Source: Stenocarpella maydis
Taxonomy: Eukaryota; Ascomycota; Sordariomycetes; Diaporthales; Diaporthaceae
Length of the DNA stretch: 64,000 nucleotides
Direction of reading: 5' to 3'
NCBI GenBank assembly: GCA_002270565.1
Contig: NQMI01000018.1
Span: 124,001-188,000 of the forward strand
Part shown: positions 11,021 to 21,777 of the stretch, one piece after another
Layout: every line of letters begins with the position of its first letter
How positions within the stretch are numbered: position 1 is the stretch's first letter
The notes under the pieces: generated by a model
Databases searched by the model: none
Told to the model about the DNA's origin: nothing
What the model saw: the letters and a program-made list of their open reading frames with translations, nothing else
Translations under genes and position numbers: made by a program

Positions 11021-12591
11021 ACCAGGCTACCTGCATATCGTATGGTGGGGCAGTTGACGATCTGTCCCGGGCTGGCTGGAGTTGTTTGTCTGCGGGAGCA
11101 GCGGTTCTGGGTGAAGTGATATTTTCACTTTCATTCATTTGTGGCCGTATCGTACAATTTTGCCGGGTGGGCATGGGAAGAGACCGTCACTTGGACATAT
11201 CTCGCGGTGGTCAAGACAAGTCTAGTCCCCTATTGTATCATCGTCCACGCCATGTCTTGAGTGATCCCAGGGTCCTTGTGCTCGTGACATAACAGTGGTC
11301 CTCCTGCCCTGGGGGCCAAATCTCCCTTGATGTGTCGAAACGTCCTTCCGTCAAAAGCCAGTCAGTTTCTAACGCTGATAGCCGCCATCATCACACAGCA
11401 CACTGAGGTAGGTAGGTGTACCCTCCTGTTGCTTAATACCCATCTTCCTTGATGGCTTTGGTTTCGATACTTTGGACTCCTCAGGCTGGACCACAACGAG
11501 TTTACAATATCTTTCAAGATATTTAGTCGTTGGATTAGGAGTTGCGGGCTACTATTACAGTCATAGCGTTTGTCTGTGAGCAGGCCAAGCCACCTCAAGT
11601 GTAGAAGGCCATTCCAGTCTGGCATTTGGTGATACTCATAGGAAGCAAAGGTTCAGCTCGAGGCAAGTCAACTAGTATTTTACACAAGATGCATCCACTA
11701 ATCGCAATGAGGATCTGTATCGCGAAAAGCAGGCTACCTAAGAGACCCGGGCGGCCATCTCCCCAGAAAATCTGAAAATAATGAGGCGACACGACAACGC
11801 AGGCAGCCCGTAAATTATCAAAAGGAAAAAGGAGTCAAAAAAGAGATATAAGGAAAACGACCACACAACCTGGGGGGTTTCCTGTGACCATAGAGAACTG
11901 CAGGCAAGCAGACTCGTCTCACATCCTCTGGTTCCTTCCCCCTTCCGACCCACACATTCCCCCCCTGGTCCCAAGAGACGTCGAGTTGTTTGGTTGGGGT
12001 GAGTAAGACAAGGGAGTGAAATAGCGGGTGATGGAGAAATATTTACGAGCTCAGCCGTGGCGGATCCCCCGGTACGTCAATTCGTGCCAACCTTGCACAC
12101 AACACATAGTTGTCCTTGTCTCTGATTTCTGTGATCCTTTGGCACGCACAAGACACCACTCGCAAGTCCCCGCTGTCCTTTCCAGACCACGCCGTTGTCA
12201 GATGCGGGCTAAAGACACCGCTGTTTCCTGTTCCGAAAGTATACGAGCGATTAAACCCCCGCCGTGTGTATTTGCCCGACCAGAGAGGACACGCCGGTCC
12301 GATGAAGATAGGTATGCGGTGATATGAGGCGTGCACGACGACCACGGCCGATTGGTATTAACGCCAGCCGAAAATAAAAAAGAGAGACGTCACCCCCGGG
12401 TAATCTTGTGCCATCTTGACATGAAATTCCTGATCACCGTCTCTAGATCATACCCTGGTGTCTCATGAGAATCAAGTCAAGGGACAAGATTTGAGGGACC
12501 GTAGGCTTGTCGTGGCGATGCCAATGATGGTGTACATCACCGGAGTAGCCTGGTCGAAACGAGCCTGAAGAAGGCACGAAGCGCGGGTCCC
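11021..12591. other. Convergent gap between the Cys-rich gene and RHO1
   Basis: Both flanking genes point into this 1.6-kb interval, so it holds two 3' ends. No coding sequence, RNA gene or repeat of note is visible. Confidence 0.5.
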
Positions 12592-13827
12592 TTACAGGAC
12601 AAGGCACTTGTGCTTCTTGCTGCCGCCTTTCCGCTGCAGGAGTGCGGCACGTGTGGCATGCTCGAAAACCTCCCTGACGCCCTCGTTGGTCTTGGCTGAG
12701 CATTCGAGGTACTTGTAGGCGCCAATCTTCTTGCGGACCTCCTCACCCTATTTCCAGAATGCCAGTTAGCAACCCATGCCTTGACCAGAGGCGCATATTC
12801 ACTGGAGGTGCTGGGCCTGGCGTGCCACAGAGACATTGTCAGAAGCCAGGCACAGGGGCAGTAGACTTACCTCCTCGGGGCTGACGGGCTTCTGGCTTGT
12901 CTTGCGGAGCTCCTCAATGGTCTTGTTGTCGTAACGCAGATCCTTCTTGCAACCGACGAGGATGATGGGAAGGCCTTGGCAGAAATGCAGGACCTCAGAA
13001 ATCCACTGGAGGAGATGTCAACATCAGTGCGTGACTCACGGGGTGCCAGTCGTAGGCACGAGACAGGGTTGGGGAGGGGGAGGCTGGGAGATTGTAGGCT
13101 TACCTTCTCCTGAACGTTGTCCAAAGAGTCAGGGGAGTCGACGGCAAAGCAGATCAGGATAACGTGGGAGTCGGGGTATGAAAGCGGTCGGAGACGATCG
13201 TAATCTTCCTGGCCAGCAGTATCCCATAGTGCCAACTCGACGTGCTTGCCATCAACCTCAACATCGGCGACGTAGTTCTCGAAAACGGTGGGGACGTAGA
13301 CCTAGGAGAGTCAGACAGGCGCTTGTGAATGTGAGACGGCATTGTGAAGTGTGGGCAACGGGATGGTTGGAGGACGGTGCTTGTGGGCGAGAGGGCGACC
13401 ATGAGGATCAGATGGCCTGGTGGTTGACTGGTGCTGGTGCTGGCATTGTTGTTGTTGTTGATGTTGTTATTGTTGTTGTTGTTGACCTGTGCCAGATAGG
13501 CGGCCTCGCGACAGGGGGTGTGGTGAATGGGGGACATGACGAATTCGAGATCGACGCGGCAAAACGGTCGTGGCTCTTCTTACCTCCGGGAAGGTACCCT
13601 TGGAGAAAACACTGGGATTAAGGTCAGCATGGCGAGGGCAAGAGAAGTTGACAAGACAGATGGGCGATAATGGCTGGCTGGCTAAGATGAAGAAGCAGGT
13701 GACTGATGGGCAGCAGATAGCAGCAGAGGCCGTTGGAGGAGGGTTGGATGGCTACTCACATCAACAGACACGTTTTCCCGCAGGCACCATCGCCGACAAT
13801 GACGAGCTTTCGGCGGAGTTCTGCCAT
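12592..13827 (-). CDS. RHO1: Rho1 small GTPase
   Basis: Five exons on the minus strand (13827-13760, 13611-13584, 13301-13104, 13005-12871, 12747-12592) encode 194 residues. The P-loop GDGACGKT lies at about 12-19, the switch I region PTVFENY follows exon 2, the switch II motif is [10 protein letters not shown], and the specificity loops are GCKKDL and ECSAKT. The protein ends in a Lys-rich stretch and CLVL, a CAAX box whose terminal Leu predicts geranylgeranylation. Rho1 activates glucan synthase and Pkc1 and drives cell-wall assembly and polarity at the plasma membrane. Splice junctions and phases were checked for all exons. The second intron contains a GTT microsatellite. A purine-rich tract lies just upstream. 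Confidence 0.96.
13436..13486. repeat. GTT microsatellite inside RHO1 intron 2
   Basis: Imperfect GTT/GCT triplets lie between exons 2 and 3 of RHO1. Read on the gene strand they are AAC triplets well away from the acceptor, so they probably do not disturb splicing. Confidence 0.8.
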
Positions 13828-15491
13828 TTTGGTGGTTGTGGGTTGTGATGTGAAGGTGCTGGTGGTTGTTGTGGAGGATTGCAGGCTAGATCGAAGAAAC
13901 AGGCGAGAGGGATGGTCGGGCGATGGGCGGCGGGAGATGGGTGGTGGGAGATGGGTGGTGGGAGTCAAAGATGGACGGGGAGGAGGAAGAACGGGCGTGA
14001 CGGGTTGTTTCCCAATGGATAGATGGAGAGGAAAGAGGCAGTGGGCAGCGGGCAGTGGAAGTAGAGGTCGGAGGTTCCAAGGTTTGGCCCAGGTTGGGGT
14101 GGCAGGGGCCAAGCGACAGGACAGCGACCCGAGTGGGGCACTCACAGGCTGTGAATAAAGGGGTTTTGGCAGTAAGAGATTACTCCGTACATTGCCTTCC
14201 TTCATTGCCTACCTACCTAGGCAAGTACCTAACCTGACCTGATCTGACCTGACCCGCGGGCCTACACTAGGACTGCCAACCGCCAGCCAGCCAGCCCGCC
14301 TGGGACAGAGCTCGGCGAGGCGAGGCGAGTGACCCCCTCTTCCCCTAGGGCCTGCGTGCCTTCTTGCCTGCCTGCCTGCCTGTCCGCCCTGCCTGCCTGT
14401 GCTTGCTTGCACTGCCTTTCTTTTCTCTGCCTGGCCTGGCCTGGCCTGGCCAATCTCTCTGCCTTGTCACCCCTCCTACTAGAGTGCCTAGGTAGGTACC
14501 CCCGGTATGCCATGCTATGCTGGGCCTCGAGTTTATTATTGCTGGAGGCAGCCCAGTTGCCTCCCAAGTGACCCAAAATTGACAGACACACACAGGACCT
14601 GGGCAATCACGCAGCAGGCACAATCAACTTTTAGATTCTGGGCTACCTCGCTTTCCGCTGGCATCTACTATCGACGTGCTATGTAGGTCGTGTACATAGC
14701 TTCACACACCCACCTGCACCCACACACGTGCCCGCACGGGCCATCCTCTGTCTTCTACGGTCTTCTCTCACCACCCTAGGGGAACCAGTTGACCACCACT
14801 TGACCACTCACAAGCCCCAAGTCTCCAGCATCGTCTTGCCTCTATTCAGCAACCAGCCACACGCAACATGCCTATGCCTAGGTTCTCACGTATCTGATGG
14901 CGATGTGTGGCATTGGGTATGATCTGAGTTGATGACTCTTGAAGGCTGGTACATGGTGGGCGCGTGGGGAGGCCGCCAGACGACAAAGTACACAAAGAAT
15001 GGCAGACTTGCGTCTGTGCTAGGTATGTACAGTCCAGCAGGTACATGCGGTCCATGGCCAATATGCTGTGAGCCTGTGACGAGCACAGGTAATGTCCCAC
15101 GACCTGTCCCTTTTACCTAGGTACCTAGGTATCATCATGTCAGCCCTACCCAGCCTTCTACGGGCTGATATTTCTATAAATGAGGCCTGTGAGTCAAGAG
15201 GAAAAGACCAGTTCTCTGGATGACAATCACCAGTACTGATGATGCCTATAAAAGACAAATTAAAAATTAAAAAGGTTGTTCTGTTTACAGGGTTGGTCAC
15301 CACTGTCGTGCAGTAATTCAACCCTAATGCCGGATTCGGTGCTGTTGGGAGGAGAGGGGGAGGGGCCGGAAATCGCATTGGCAAGTCGTATACGAAGCAA
15401 ATGGGGTTCTCCCAACCTACATGGAACGATAGGAGATAACAGCCCGCCCATCCTCCCGACGACCTCTTGAACATGGTGTATACCTACTACA

Positions 15492-15517
15492 TACCTAGGT
15501 ACCTAGGTACCTAGGTA
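15492..15517. repeat. Three overlapping TACCTAGGTA palindromes
   Basis: The 10-base palindrome occurs three times, each copy sharing two bases with the next. Another double copy is at 15114-15131. See the separate finding on this motif. Confidence 0.9.
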
Positions 15518-16218
15518 GTATGTGGTTCGGGACGCGGATATTGCCCAGCACAACATTGCTGAAGACAGGGGGTAACAAGCACAGGCTGCATACAGGTCTG
15601 GACCTTCACATGTCTCCATAGGGTGGTCCAGTGGCGACACTCTCCCTCCGTGTGTCTACACTACCGTGGACGCGTTTCTCTGCCGCTGCTGACAGCCAGT
15701 GGAGAGTGTCCACCCAGCCCGGGGGGCTTGGCTTTGTGTGCCGAGCCTCGTCACTGCTGCTCCCAGGTACGGAGTAGACTACATGCATGCAGTCAGGCAG
15801 TCAATCAGCCAGTCAAAGTAAACTCCGGCGGTTCGCAAGGGTTTCAGCCCTTCCCTTTGTTGCGTTGCTTCTGGCAACCGAAAAAAAGTCCTACACTACA
15901 CGAGGTACATGTCGTCACTCGGACATTGTAGGACTTGCAGGTTCCCCGGAATCCGGGACACGTGTATTGCTAGTCTTGGCTAGACATTCGGGCATTGCTC
16001 GTCAACTTGACGTGACCTGTCAGCCTGTCTGCCTGTACAGTATACACGCACACTGGCCATACTGCGTGTTCCAACCAGTAATGTTGACCCTTCAATGGTT
16101 GGTTGATGGATAGATTAAATGTGGCCCACAGAACCTCTTGCATATCACCTCGTCACAGCCAACTACTATGTGCATACACTAGTACCCTAGGCGACAGTGT
16201 CAGCAACCCCCCTGCCTT

Positions 16219-16274
16219 CTGCTGTCTGCTGTCTGCTGTCTGCTGTCTGCTGTCTGCTGTCTGCTGTCTGCTGT
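16219..16274. repeat. CTGCTGT heptamer array, eight copies
   Basis: Eight perfect head-to-tail copies of CTGCTGT. The unit length is seven, so the tract would shift phase if coding; it lies outside any supported gene. Confidence 0.95.
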
Positions 16275-16633
16275 TGTTCTTGAGCCTCGTTTTGGAGTGT
16301 GTATGCATATCCATGTAATACGTCAAGTGTCACGGGTACCGGCCACATCAGGTTGGGATAAAGGATAGACAGACCATAAATGCAAAATCACTGCCGCAAA
16401 ATGACATCCTAAACACTTTCTCGATGAATTTTCCCGATTCAACCACACTTGGCATTGCTGACGGTGGGGGAGGATAAGGGGACCAAGGTATCGCATTATT
16501 AATAATCATCGTCTTATGGTTTAGGATACTCATAATTCCGTCCTTTGTCCTGATCGAATCTGTTTTGGCCGGTGCCAACGGTCAAAGGACCGTCCCGCGT
16601 ACTACTTGCCCAGCAGTCTTGTGGCTGTCCTGG

Positions 16634-17518
16634 TCATAACACAACGGTGATGGCTTTCCTCCTCTCCTTGTCCCAGAGCCAGCCTACCATGGCTGCGTTG
16701 ACCATCAGATAATGCGTCTCCCTGGCCGAGCAGAACGTCCCTCGAACCATCTCCAAGGCCAGCCTGCCAAAGCGCAACATCCTCCGTGAGCCTGTGCTCG
16801 TCACAACTCCCTCGAAGGCACCCTATGGCCCATCGAACCCAGCTCACTCCTGCCCGTAGCCCTCGTGAACATGCCCAAACACGTGCAGCCGTGGCCGCAC
16901 CCGTCACGCCTCCCGGAGCTGATGCGAGCAGCCCAGGCTCAACAGGTCGAGGTGTCCCCGTGGCGGGCAGTGAGTGACGAGGATGTCCACACCAGCCGGC
17001 ACCGCACCCGCCCACAAGTCCTCCGACCGGGGGTACTGGAACGCCCCGTTGCCGTGCTTGGGCGAGTGGGGGCTGCCGTAGACGAGCAGGTTGCGGCCGT
17101 TGGGGCACTGGAGGGTCGTGGTCTCGTTGCACAGGTACTTGATCTCTCCCCAGTCGAGCCGGATCCTCTCGTCCCCAGGGTCTCGCGACGGATCGAGGAT
17201 CCTGTCGTGGTTCCCGGCAACAACGATCTTGTGCGTATGCGGCTGCGCCTTGAGCCACTCCAGCGCGGCCTGCAGCTCCTTGACCGTCCCGCTCTGCGTG
17301 AGGTCGCCCGCGTGGATGAGGATGTCGCCGTCGGGCAGTTGGTCCTGGTTGTTGTGGGTGTCTGAGATGCAGACGATGGTGATGGGGTCCGATATGGGCG
17401 GACGGGGCTCGATGTTACGGAAGCTGTATAGCTCCCGGGCGAGGTAGAGCAGCGGCGAGCAGAGGAAGGAGTGCCATGCGCTGGGCCGCGGTCTTGACAG
17501 AAATGACTCCATTGCCAA
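16634..17518 (-). pseudogene. Broken calcineurin-like metallophosphoesterase
   Basis: The minus-strand frame opens with ATG at 17518 and reads as an MPPED2-like phosphoesterase with metal-binding motifs in order: SDTHNN (about residue 52), GDLTQSG, GNHDRILDPS and THCPPRGHLD. A TGA at 16906-16904 ends it after 204 residues, before the last metal motif. In the same frame, with no shift, the sequence continues RVRPRLHVFGHVHEGYG, which includes the missing GHVH, then meets a second TGA (16846-16844) and a TAG (16825-16823) and stays open to 16634. Splicing cannot rescue it without deleting the GHVH motif; the one plausible intron (a donor at the first stop, acceptor CATAG) also shifts the frame. 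It is best read as a decayed gene, or as a truncated protein lacking its last metal ligands. Confidence 0.75.
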
Positions 17519-18683
17519 CTGTCACTCGGACGTGGTTGATGCTCCTTCTTTCAGTTGCTGTGCATGATCAATCGTGTCTTCTAACGGGCGGTGGTTGCGA
17601 ACAAGGTGAGCCACTTGGCCAATCCTTCGTGGGCACAGCCAAGGGTGTTGAGATCCAGCGGGCGTAGCTTAATGAACACGCTGTTGCCTTCCACAAGTTT
17701 GTTTGTGGGACAAGAAGAAGGAAACGCCATCGCTCGAATGGCAGCTGAATGTCACGCAGCCGTTTCATCAAAGACGGATTCGAGGATGAACGAGCCAAGC
17801 CGAGGAGGTACAGGATTTGTTTGGAAGGCGCAACAATCCATGGTGCAAAGGCTTGCATCACGCACTCGGTGACTGGTTACTCTCATGTCATGTTGGGGGC
17901 TTCGTCCAAAGGTCAGCCTCGAAGTTTTCAGCAGCGGTTGGGCATCTGGAACCGGTGAGGTCTGGCTCCCAGTGTCATCACGACGATAGCTGGCACGCCC
18001 AAAACCAGGTCCAACGCCCAGGATGATGGGTGGTTGAGAGTCGCCCAGGGATCATTACGAATGCCAATGGGCAGACGGGTGGATGTGCAGGAGGGCCACG
18101 TGCGACGGGTGTCCAAGAAGGTCGCCCCTCGGGAGGGAGGCCCCCCGAGGACTTCGGACTTGAGACCCCGCGTGCCCACTGCGGTTTGCAGCAGTAAGCT
18201 TGTGGCTGTGCTGGGGACTGTTTCGCATCGCCTACCTCGAGACTGCCACCGTCGTCGTCAGGCAGCTTTCTGGGGGCGACTGTTTGCTTCCGAGATCATC
18301 CAGTCTCACCGCCATCAAACAGCTATAAAGCCTAGGTAAGTCACAAAGACGCCGCACTCGAGGGAACGAGCGGATGCTAGTTTTGCGATCGTCAAGCTGC
18401 ATCGACTTCTCGAGAACACCTGCAGTCAGCACCTGCACAGCTGCAGTGCCCTGCGAACATCCCACTTCGGCCCCACCGCAACTTACACGCCATCTCCCCA
18501 ACTAATCATCGTGTGCACTACCACTGCATCATCACTCTCGCCACCACCACCAACACCTTTCGGCACCATCGAGAATCCCTAGCAAAAAGCCATCATTGAA
18601 CTCTGCCTCATCTCCTAAGCTCTCAATTCTAAACCACATCGCGCGCAGAACCTCCATATCTCAAACAGCTGGGCCACCAGATC
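17519..18683. other. Gap between the phosphoesterase relic and WWM1
   Basis: Divergent spacing: the relic's former promoter and the WWM1 promoter share this stretch. A CA/CT-rich leader at about 18480-18680 precedes WWM1. No gene is seen. Confidence 0.5.
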
Positions 18684-19703
18684 ATGGCCGATTTCGAGGC
18701 TCCTTCAGGGCCCCCACCTCCGAAGGTTCCCGAGGGATGGGTCGCCAGATGGAATGCACAATACTCAGAATGGTGAGTTGTCTTGCAACAGCCAGCGCAT
18801 CTTCTATCCCCGCCAAACCAGGTACTAACCTTGGCCAGGTTCTACGTGAACACCTTCACCAAGAAATCACAATGGGAGAAGCCAACCGAACCCGCCCGAC
18901 CTCCCATGGGCGATGACGTTCCTCCAGGCCCTCCACCCTCGTACGCCGGCGGCAGCGGGCCCGCCCCCACCGACTCCAAGACGAACCCCTTCACCCCACA
19001 GCCCATCGGCGGCGGCGCCTCCAGCTCCCTCGACGCGGACGCCGAGCTCGCGCGGAGGCTACAGGAGGAGGAGGACGCCCGCGCCCGCAGCCCCGCTTAC
19101 GGCCCCGGCCCCGGCGGCAGTGGCGGCGCAGCCGCGAGCTACATGAGCTCCAGCTCCAGCCCGGGCCCGGGCCAGAGCCAGAGCCCGAGCCCCTACCCCA
19201 CGCAGCTGCCACCCCGCGAGGGAGAGACCAAGAGCAAGGGCCTGCTGGGCAAGATCTTCGGTGGCGGCAAGAGCAAGCTTGGCAGCGGCGCCCATGGCGG
19301 CGGCGGCGGCGGGTTCGGCGGGAGCCCCGGCGGAAGCCAGTATCCCCAGCAGGGCGGATACTACCCGCCGCAGCAGCAGCAGCAGTACGGGTACCCCCAG
19401 CAGGGCTACGGCGGCTACCCCCCGCAGGGCGGATACGGCGGCTACCCCCAGCAGGGAGGATACGGCGGCTACCCCCAGCAGGGAGGATACGGCGGCGGCG
19501 GGTTCGGTGGCTACGGGGGTCCGCCGAAAAAGAGCGGAGGCGGCATGGGCATGGCGGGTGGAGCGGCGCTCGGTCTAGGAGCGGGTCTGGTGGGTGGCGC
19601 GCTCCTCACCGAGGCATTCGACCACGACGAGCAACAGGCCTACCAAGAGGGCTTCGAGGACGGAAATGATTACGGAGGTGACGACGGAGGTGGTGACTTC
19701 TGA
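18684..19703 (+). CDS. WWM1: WW-domain protein, Wwm1-like
   Basis: Two exons (18684-18772 and 18839-19703) encode 317 residues. The WW domain spans about residues 14-45 (VPEGWVARWN...WFYVNTFTKKSQWEKP); the intron splits the codon of its middle Trp and carries a perfect TACTAAC branch site. A Pro-rich segment, a short acidic coiled stretch (AELARRLQEEED) and repeated GGYGGYPQQGGYGG units follow. The C terminus has a Gly-rich hydrophobic segment (MAGGAALGLGAGLVGGALL) and an Asp/Gly tail. Yeast Wwm1, which interacts with the metacaspase Mca1, has the same order: WW domain, PQQ/Tyr-rich middle, Gly-rich hydrophobic patch, acidic Gly tail. The role in cell death control is inference from yeast. 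Confidence 0.85.
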
Positions 19704-20694
19704 TCGGTTCACGCCTGGTCACGAACTCACAAAGTCTGGATGATGGCGTTTCGGATTGGTTCCGTTTCTGTTTCTGTTTCCTTGTCACTGCGGAATAGGG
19801 TGGAGATACTGTCAAGAGCATGGAGTCGAGCTGTGCAGTTGGCCAGACTATGCCGTACCTGCATGCATATGCAGCCTCAGTCGCTGGGCAAACGCGAAAA
19901 AGAACAGATGCAAGACAGGGACGTGAACAGTTGATAAAATAATAGCAGTCATATTTTTCGATGAGCGGATAATTAGGTCTATTTTACACTATTTGTACAG
20001 TTTCCCACTTCACTGCTATTTCGAACGCCAACTCTGAATTTGAGAGACGCGCATTATTCCCACTTGTGCTAAAAACCCGAGGACCACAAGCCACCTCACA
20101 TAATACTTAGGTGCTGTGGATAGCTTCAAAAGCACAACAACCCAGGCACCCAGTATCAATGGGACCATTGCCGATCTGCAACGGCCTAGACAGTTGCGGT
20201 CTGGCAGTTCTGGATGGCCATCCCAGATGCCCTCTATCTGTTGTCTGGTGGGCGTTTGGGGGGACTAACGGAGGTACCTGGGTACCTCCTACCTTGGGTC
20301 TAGGCCTTAGGTACTTAAGTAGGTAGTACATGAGCATCTACTGGGGTTCCAGTCACTATGATTCATAGCTCGTCAGGAAGCCATCCGCCATCTCATTGGT
20401 CCAAGACACATCTTTGGTGGGCGAGTAGCGCTAGTCTTCCCACCCCGACGGGCCAGCAGGCTTAGAGACTGCTTTCAGTAGGTTTTGGCCTCCTTGCCTT
20501 CACCCTCAAGGATGTGATCACTTATACGGTCTAATAGATACAATATCGTCCAAGTATATAACAAGAACTGAGGATAGAAGTCTGGTCCATATTATCCTCC
20601 ACACTTTCCAATAATACCAACTTAAGCCTCAACACCCTACAAGACTTGAGTGTACCTTTCAGTCTTTCAGTGCAACCACTTCAACTTCATCAGC
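19704..20694. other. Gap between WWM1 and the Rei1-like gene
   Basis: No gene is seen. It contains a segment with partly palindromic GGTACCTGGGTACC-like sequence around 20274-20330, related to the dispersed CCTAGG motif. Confidence 0.5.
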
Positions 20695-21777
20695 ATGGTA
20701 GACACAACCACAGCCACAACCACAACTACAACTACAACTACAACTACAACTACCACCACAACTACAACTACCACCACAACTACAACTACCACCACAACTT
20801 CACGACTACCGACCCTACCAATGAGTCTGCCATTGAGCCGACAAGCCGACTCTACAAACACGGACCCTCAGGAGTCAACGAACTCTCCTGACTCCACCAT
20901 GCCACAGTTCACCCCTGAGCAATGTCTCTTCTGTCCCAAGCTGTTACCAAACTTCACTGGCACCATGGCACACATGCAGAAATCACACGGCCTGTTTATC
21001 CCCCATCAGCAACACCTAGCAGTTGACCTCGAGGCTCTATGCAGATATCTCCATCTCATAATCTCTGGGTATCAAGAATGCATAAGATGCGGGACACGGA
21101 GGGCCACGGTACAAGGCGTGCAACAGCACATGACGGGGAAGGGACACTGCAATTTTGACATCTCAGAAGAAGGCTCGGAGTTTTCTGAATTCTACGACTT
21201 TTCCGAGCCGGAAGATGCGTCCGAAAGCGAGGCCGACGGCGACTGGGAGGAGAGGAACCAGGAGGAGGCGGCGGCGAGATCGAGTCAGAAACACCTCCCG
21301 GATGGGCAGGACTCTATGTGTCTACCATCAGGAAAAATCATATCAAGGCAGTCATTGGCGAAATCAGGGCCATCATCCGCCCAGGCGCGCCGCCGAGCTC
21401 GCACATATGCTTCAAGGCTGGAACAGCACACCCCGGTGGAAGCGGGCCACGAGAGGGGAGAGGATCCTCGGGAGGATGAGGGTTCTAGAGAAGAAGACCC
21501 GCAGTCGGGTGTACACGATACACGGCTGCTGTCGAGGAGGGAGAGGCGAGAGAAGGAGACGGTGACATACCAGCTGGCAAGCATAAGCGCCAGCGACCGG
21601 GACAGTCTGGTGCACCTGCCGGCGTCCCAGCAGCGCACGATACTGGCGGCGCAGTTCAGGAACAAGGTCAAAACGCAGAAGGAGGAGAGAAGGAGGCAGG
21701 GCAGGGTCGACCGGAAGGGGAACAAGAACCTGTACGCGTATTGGAATACGGAGACGCCCGTCTACCAGTGTGGCTAG
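20695..21777 (+). CDS. Short Rei1/ZNF622-like C2H2 zinc-finger protein
   Basis: Single exon, up to 360 residues from the ATG at 20695. After a long Thr tract, a zf-C2H2_2 module begins with CLFCPKLLPNFTGTMAHMQK and continues through CIRCGTRRATVQGVQQHM, the pair of fingers found in the middle of Rei1/Reh1/ZNF622. The C terminus (LLSRRERREK, then LPASQQRTILAAQ and a basic GNK stretch) matches the Rei1 tail that enters the ribosomal exit tunnel. True Rei1 proteins are longer and have additional N-terminal fingers, which this one lacks, so it looks like a shortened paralogue in late 60S subunit maturation. Alternative starts at 20821 or 20899 would skip the Thr repeat and may be the real ones. 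Confidence 0.75.
   Translation: MVDTTTATTTTTTTTTTTTTTTTTTTTTTTTTTTTSRLPTLPMSLPLSRQADSTNTDPQESTNSPDSTMPQFTPEQCLFCPKLLPNFTGTMAHMQKSHGLFIPHQQHLAVDLEALCRYLHLIISGYQECIRCGTRRATVQGVQQHMTGKGHCNFDISEEGSEFSEFYDFSEPEDASESEADGDWEERNQEEAAARSSQKHLPDGQDSMCLPSGKIISRQSLAKSGPSSAQARRRARTYASRLEQHTPVEAGHERGEDPREDEGSREEDPQSGVHDTRLLSRRERREKETVTYQLASISASDRDSLVHLPASQQRTILAAQFRNKVKTQKEERRRQGRVDRKGNKNLYAYWNTETPVYQCG
20721..20803 (+). repeat. ACAACT/ACCACC Thr-coding repeat
   Basis: Threonine codons ACA, ACT and ACC alternate in hexamer and larger blocks. The mixed codons suggest that an older repeat has been drifting. It covers the first ATG-proximal residues of the Rei1-like gene. Confidence 0.85.

Larger units (their letters stand above)
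13828..16633. other. Repeat-rich gap upstream of RHO1
   Basis: A 2.8-kb interval without a supportable gene. Next to RHO1 it has duplicated GGAGATGGGTGGT units (about 13930-13965). Further on come CCTGC and CCTGG short repeats (about 14360-14450), several TACCTAGGTA palindromes (15114-15131, 15492-15517) and a CTGCTGT heptamer array. It should include the RHO1 promoter. Confidence 0.5.

Noticed and set aside
16823..16906. Programmed stop-codon readthrough as an explanation of the phosphoesterase stops
   Set aside because: The first TGA is followed by CGG rather than the CTA context linked to efficient readthrough, and three stops in 84 bases would all have to be read.
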